Part shown: positions 6,064 to 6,293 of the stretch, piece after piece
Layout: the number at the start of each line of letters is the position of its first letter
Position numbering within the stretch: position 1 is the stretch's first letter
NCBI GenBank assembly: GCA_902805985.1
Contig: CADCUW010000239.1
Span: forward strand, 1 to 6,293
DNA length: 6,293 bases
Source of the DNA: an uncultured Rubrobacteraceae bacterium
GTDB taxonomy: Bacteria > Actinomycetota > Rubrobacteria > Rubrobacterales > Rubrobacteraceae
Direction: 5' to 3'
The notes under the pieces: generated by a model
Seen by the model: only the letters and a program-made list of their open reading frames with translations
Told to the model about the DNA's origin: nothing
Database searches by the model: none
Position numbers and translations under genes: made by a program

Positions 6064-6093
6064 TAGACACGGGAGGGCGGCGCGGAGTATAAT
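6064..6093 (+). promoter_or_regulatory. Strong promoter for infC
   Basis: TAGACA (6064-6069, 5/6 match to TTGACA) and a perfect TATAAT (6088-6093) are separated by 18 bases. They begin 8 bases after the thrS stop codon. The predicted start is near 6100. The AT-rich -10 stands out in this GC-rich sequence. It would express infC and its downstream partners apart from thrS. Confidence 0.75.
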
Positions 6094-6106
6094 TATTCGC
6101 GTAGTT

Positions 6107-6165
6107 GGGGTTCCGTCTCGTTCCAAACACAAGCAGATTGTCATTAGGGACAGACGCACGGCCCC
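6107..6165 (+). promoter_or_regulatory. Structured leader of the infC transcript
   Basis: Within the leader of about 95 nt, three helices stack. GGGG (6107-6110) pairs with CCCC (6162-6165). CGTCT (6114-6118) pairs with AGACG (6152-6156). GTTCC (6120-6124) pairs with GGGAC (6147-6151) with one G-U pair, leaving C6119 bulged. The hairpin is followed by the A-run GAAAAATAGG, not a T-run, so it is not a terminator as drawn. IF-3/L35/L20 operons in other bacteria are autoregulated through leader RNA by L20 or by IF-3. Whether this leader does the same is inference. Confidence 0.45.
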
Positions 6166-6179
6166 GAAAAATAGGTTTT

Positions 6180-6187
6180 GAGAGGAG
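6180..6187 (+). promoter_or_regulatory. infC: Shine-Dalgarno of infC
   Basis: GAGAGGAG is the only strong ribosome-binding sequence ahead of the IF-3 frame. It ends 9 bases before GTA 6197 and 2 bases before ATG 6190. The ATG is too close for normal initiation and opens only a five-codon frame. The spacing therefore favours initiation at about 6194-6197 in the IF-3 frame, which has no standard start codon there. Confidence 0.6.
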
Positions 6188-6196
6188 TGATGCACA

Positions 6197-6293
6197 GTAG
6201 CGACTGAAGAAGAGCCGCGAATAAACGGCCAGATCCGGGCGCGGAGCGTCCGTTTGATCTCGGCCGACGGCGAGCAGTTGGGCATCAAGCACA
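6197..6293 (+). CDS. infC: Translation initiation factor IF-3, N-terminal part (cut by window edge, non-standard start)
   Basis: IF-3 binds the 30S subunit, prevents premature 50S joining and checks the start codon. The frame reads ATEEPRINGQIRARSVRLI then SADGEQLGIKH to the edge. RINGQIRARSVRL and GEQLGI are the highly conserved start of the IF-3 N-terminal domain. The order after thrS agrees. The frame is closed upstream by TGA (6188-6190). Between it and RING the codons are TGC ACA GTA GCG ACT GAA GAA GAG CCG CGA, so there is no ATG, GTG, TTG or CTG. GTA 6197 is given as a provisional start because of the Shine-Dalgarno spacing. ATA 6221 (first residue of INGQI) is the only near-cognate AUN codon. 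TTG 6254 would remove conserved residues. infC genes in several bacteria use AUU, AUA or AUC, which IF-3 itself discriminates against. The gene identity is secure; the start is not. Confidence 0.85.

Noticed and set aside
6197..6210. prfB-like programmed +1 frameshift at GAC-TGA
   Set aside because: The Shine-Dalgarno is about 17 bases from the stop instead of about 3, and GAC TGA A lacks the slippery CUU-UGA-C context. A non-standard start or an inserted base explains the data more simply.
1..6293. CRISPR arrays, insertion sequences, phage or defence genes
   Set aside because: I saw no spaced direct repeats, no terminal inverted repeats with a transposase, and no integrase, nuclease or toxin-antitoxin-like frame on either strand.

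Overview
This is a GC-rich bacterial chromosomal window. Codon third positions are strongly biased to G/C. The gene content (ThrRS followed by IF-3, a Gly-Cys-Val tRNA cluster, a YIP1-type membrane protein, a GT4 glycosyltransferase with a GtrA protein) fits a high-GC Gram-positive. My best guess is a deep-branching actinobacterium such as Rubrobacter. That assignment is inference from general resemblance, not from a search.

Layout. At the left edge is the start of a minus-strand gene encoding a charged, probably coiled-coil protein (1-157, cut by the window). It diverges from a plus-strand YIP1-family membrane protein gene (296-1009). This second gene is readable from end to end only by crossing three single-base deletions, so it is called a pseudogene. 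A good sigma70/sigmaA-like promoter (1017-1046) then drives an NAD(P)-dependent isocitrate dehydrogenase (1078-2082). Next come a GT4 glycosyltransferase (2181-3302) and, overlapping it by an ATGA junction, a four-helix GtrA-family membrane protein (3299-3760). These two look like one envelope-glycan or glycolipid module, possibly read together with the dehydrogenase gene.

A promoter whose -35 overlaps the gtrA stop codon precedes three tRNA genes: Gly(GCC), Cys(GCA) and Val(GAC). Two hairpins follow, the second a plausible intrinsic terminator (4088-4110). thrS (4143-6056) encodes a full-length threonyl-tRNA synthetase with TGS, editing, catalytic and anticodon-binding regions, and all expected zinc and editing residues. 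Eight bases after thrS begins a near-consensus promoter (6064-6093). Its transcript would have a leader of about 95 nt with a long hairpin, and then the 5' end of infC (IF-3), cut by the right edge.

Working together: thrS-infC is the conserved translation block (usually continuing into rpmI-rplT), and the tRNA cluster upstream adds to the translation theme. The dehydrogenase belongs to central carbon metabolism. The GT4/GtrA pair probably acts at the membrane on lipid-linked sugars.

I found no evidence of a new defence or mobile system. The items most worth a second look are the infC start, which has a strong Shine-Dalgarno but no ATG/GTG/TTG in the IF-3 frame, its structured leader, and the triple-frameshifted YIP1 gene.
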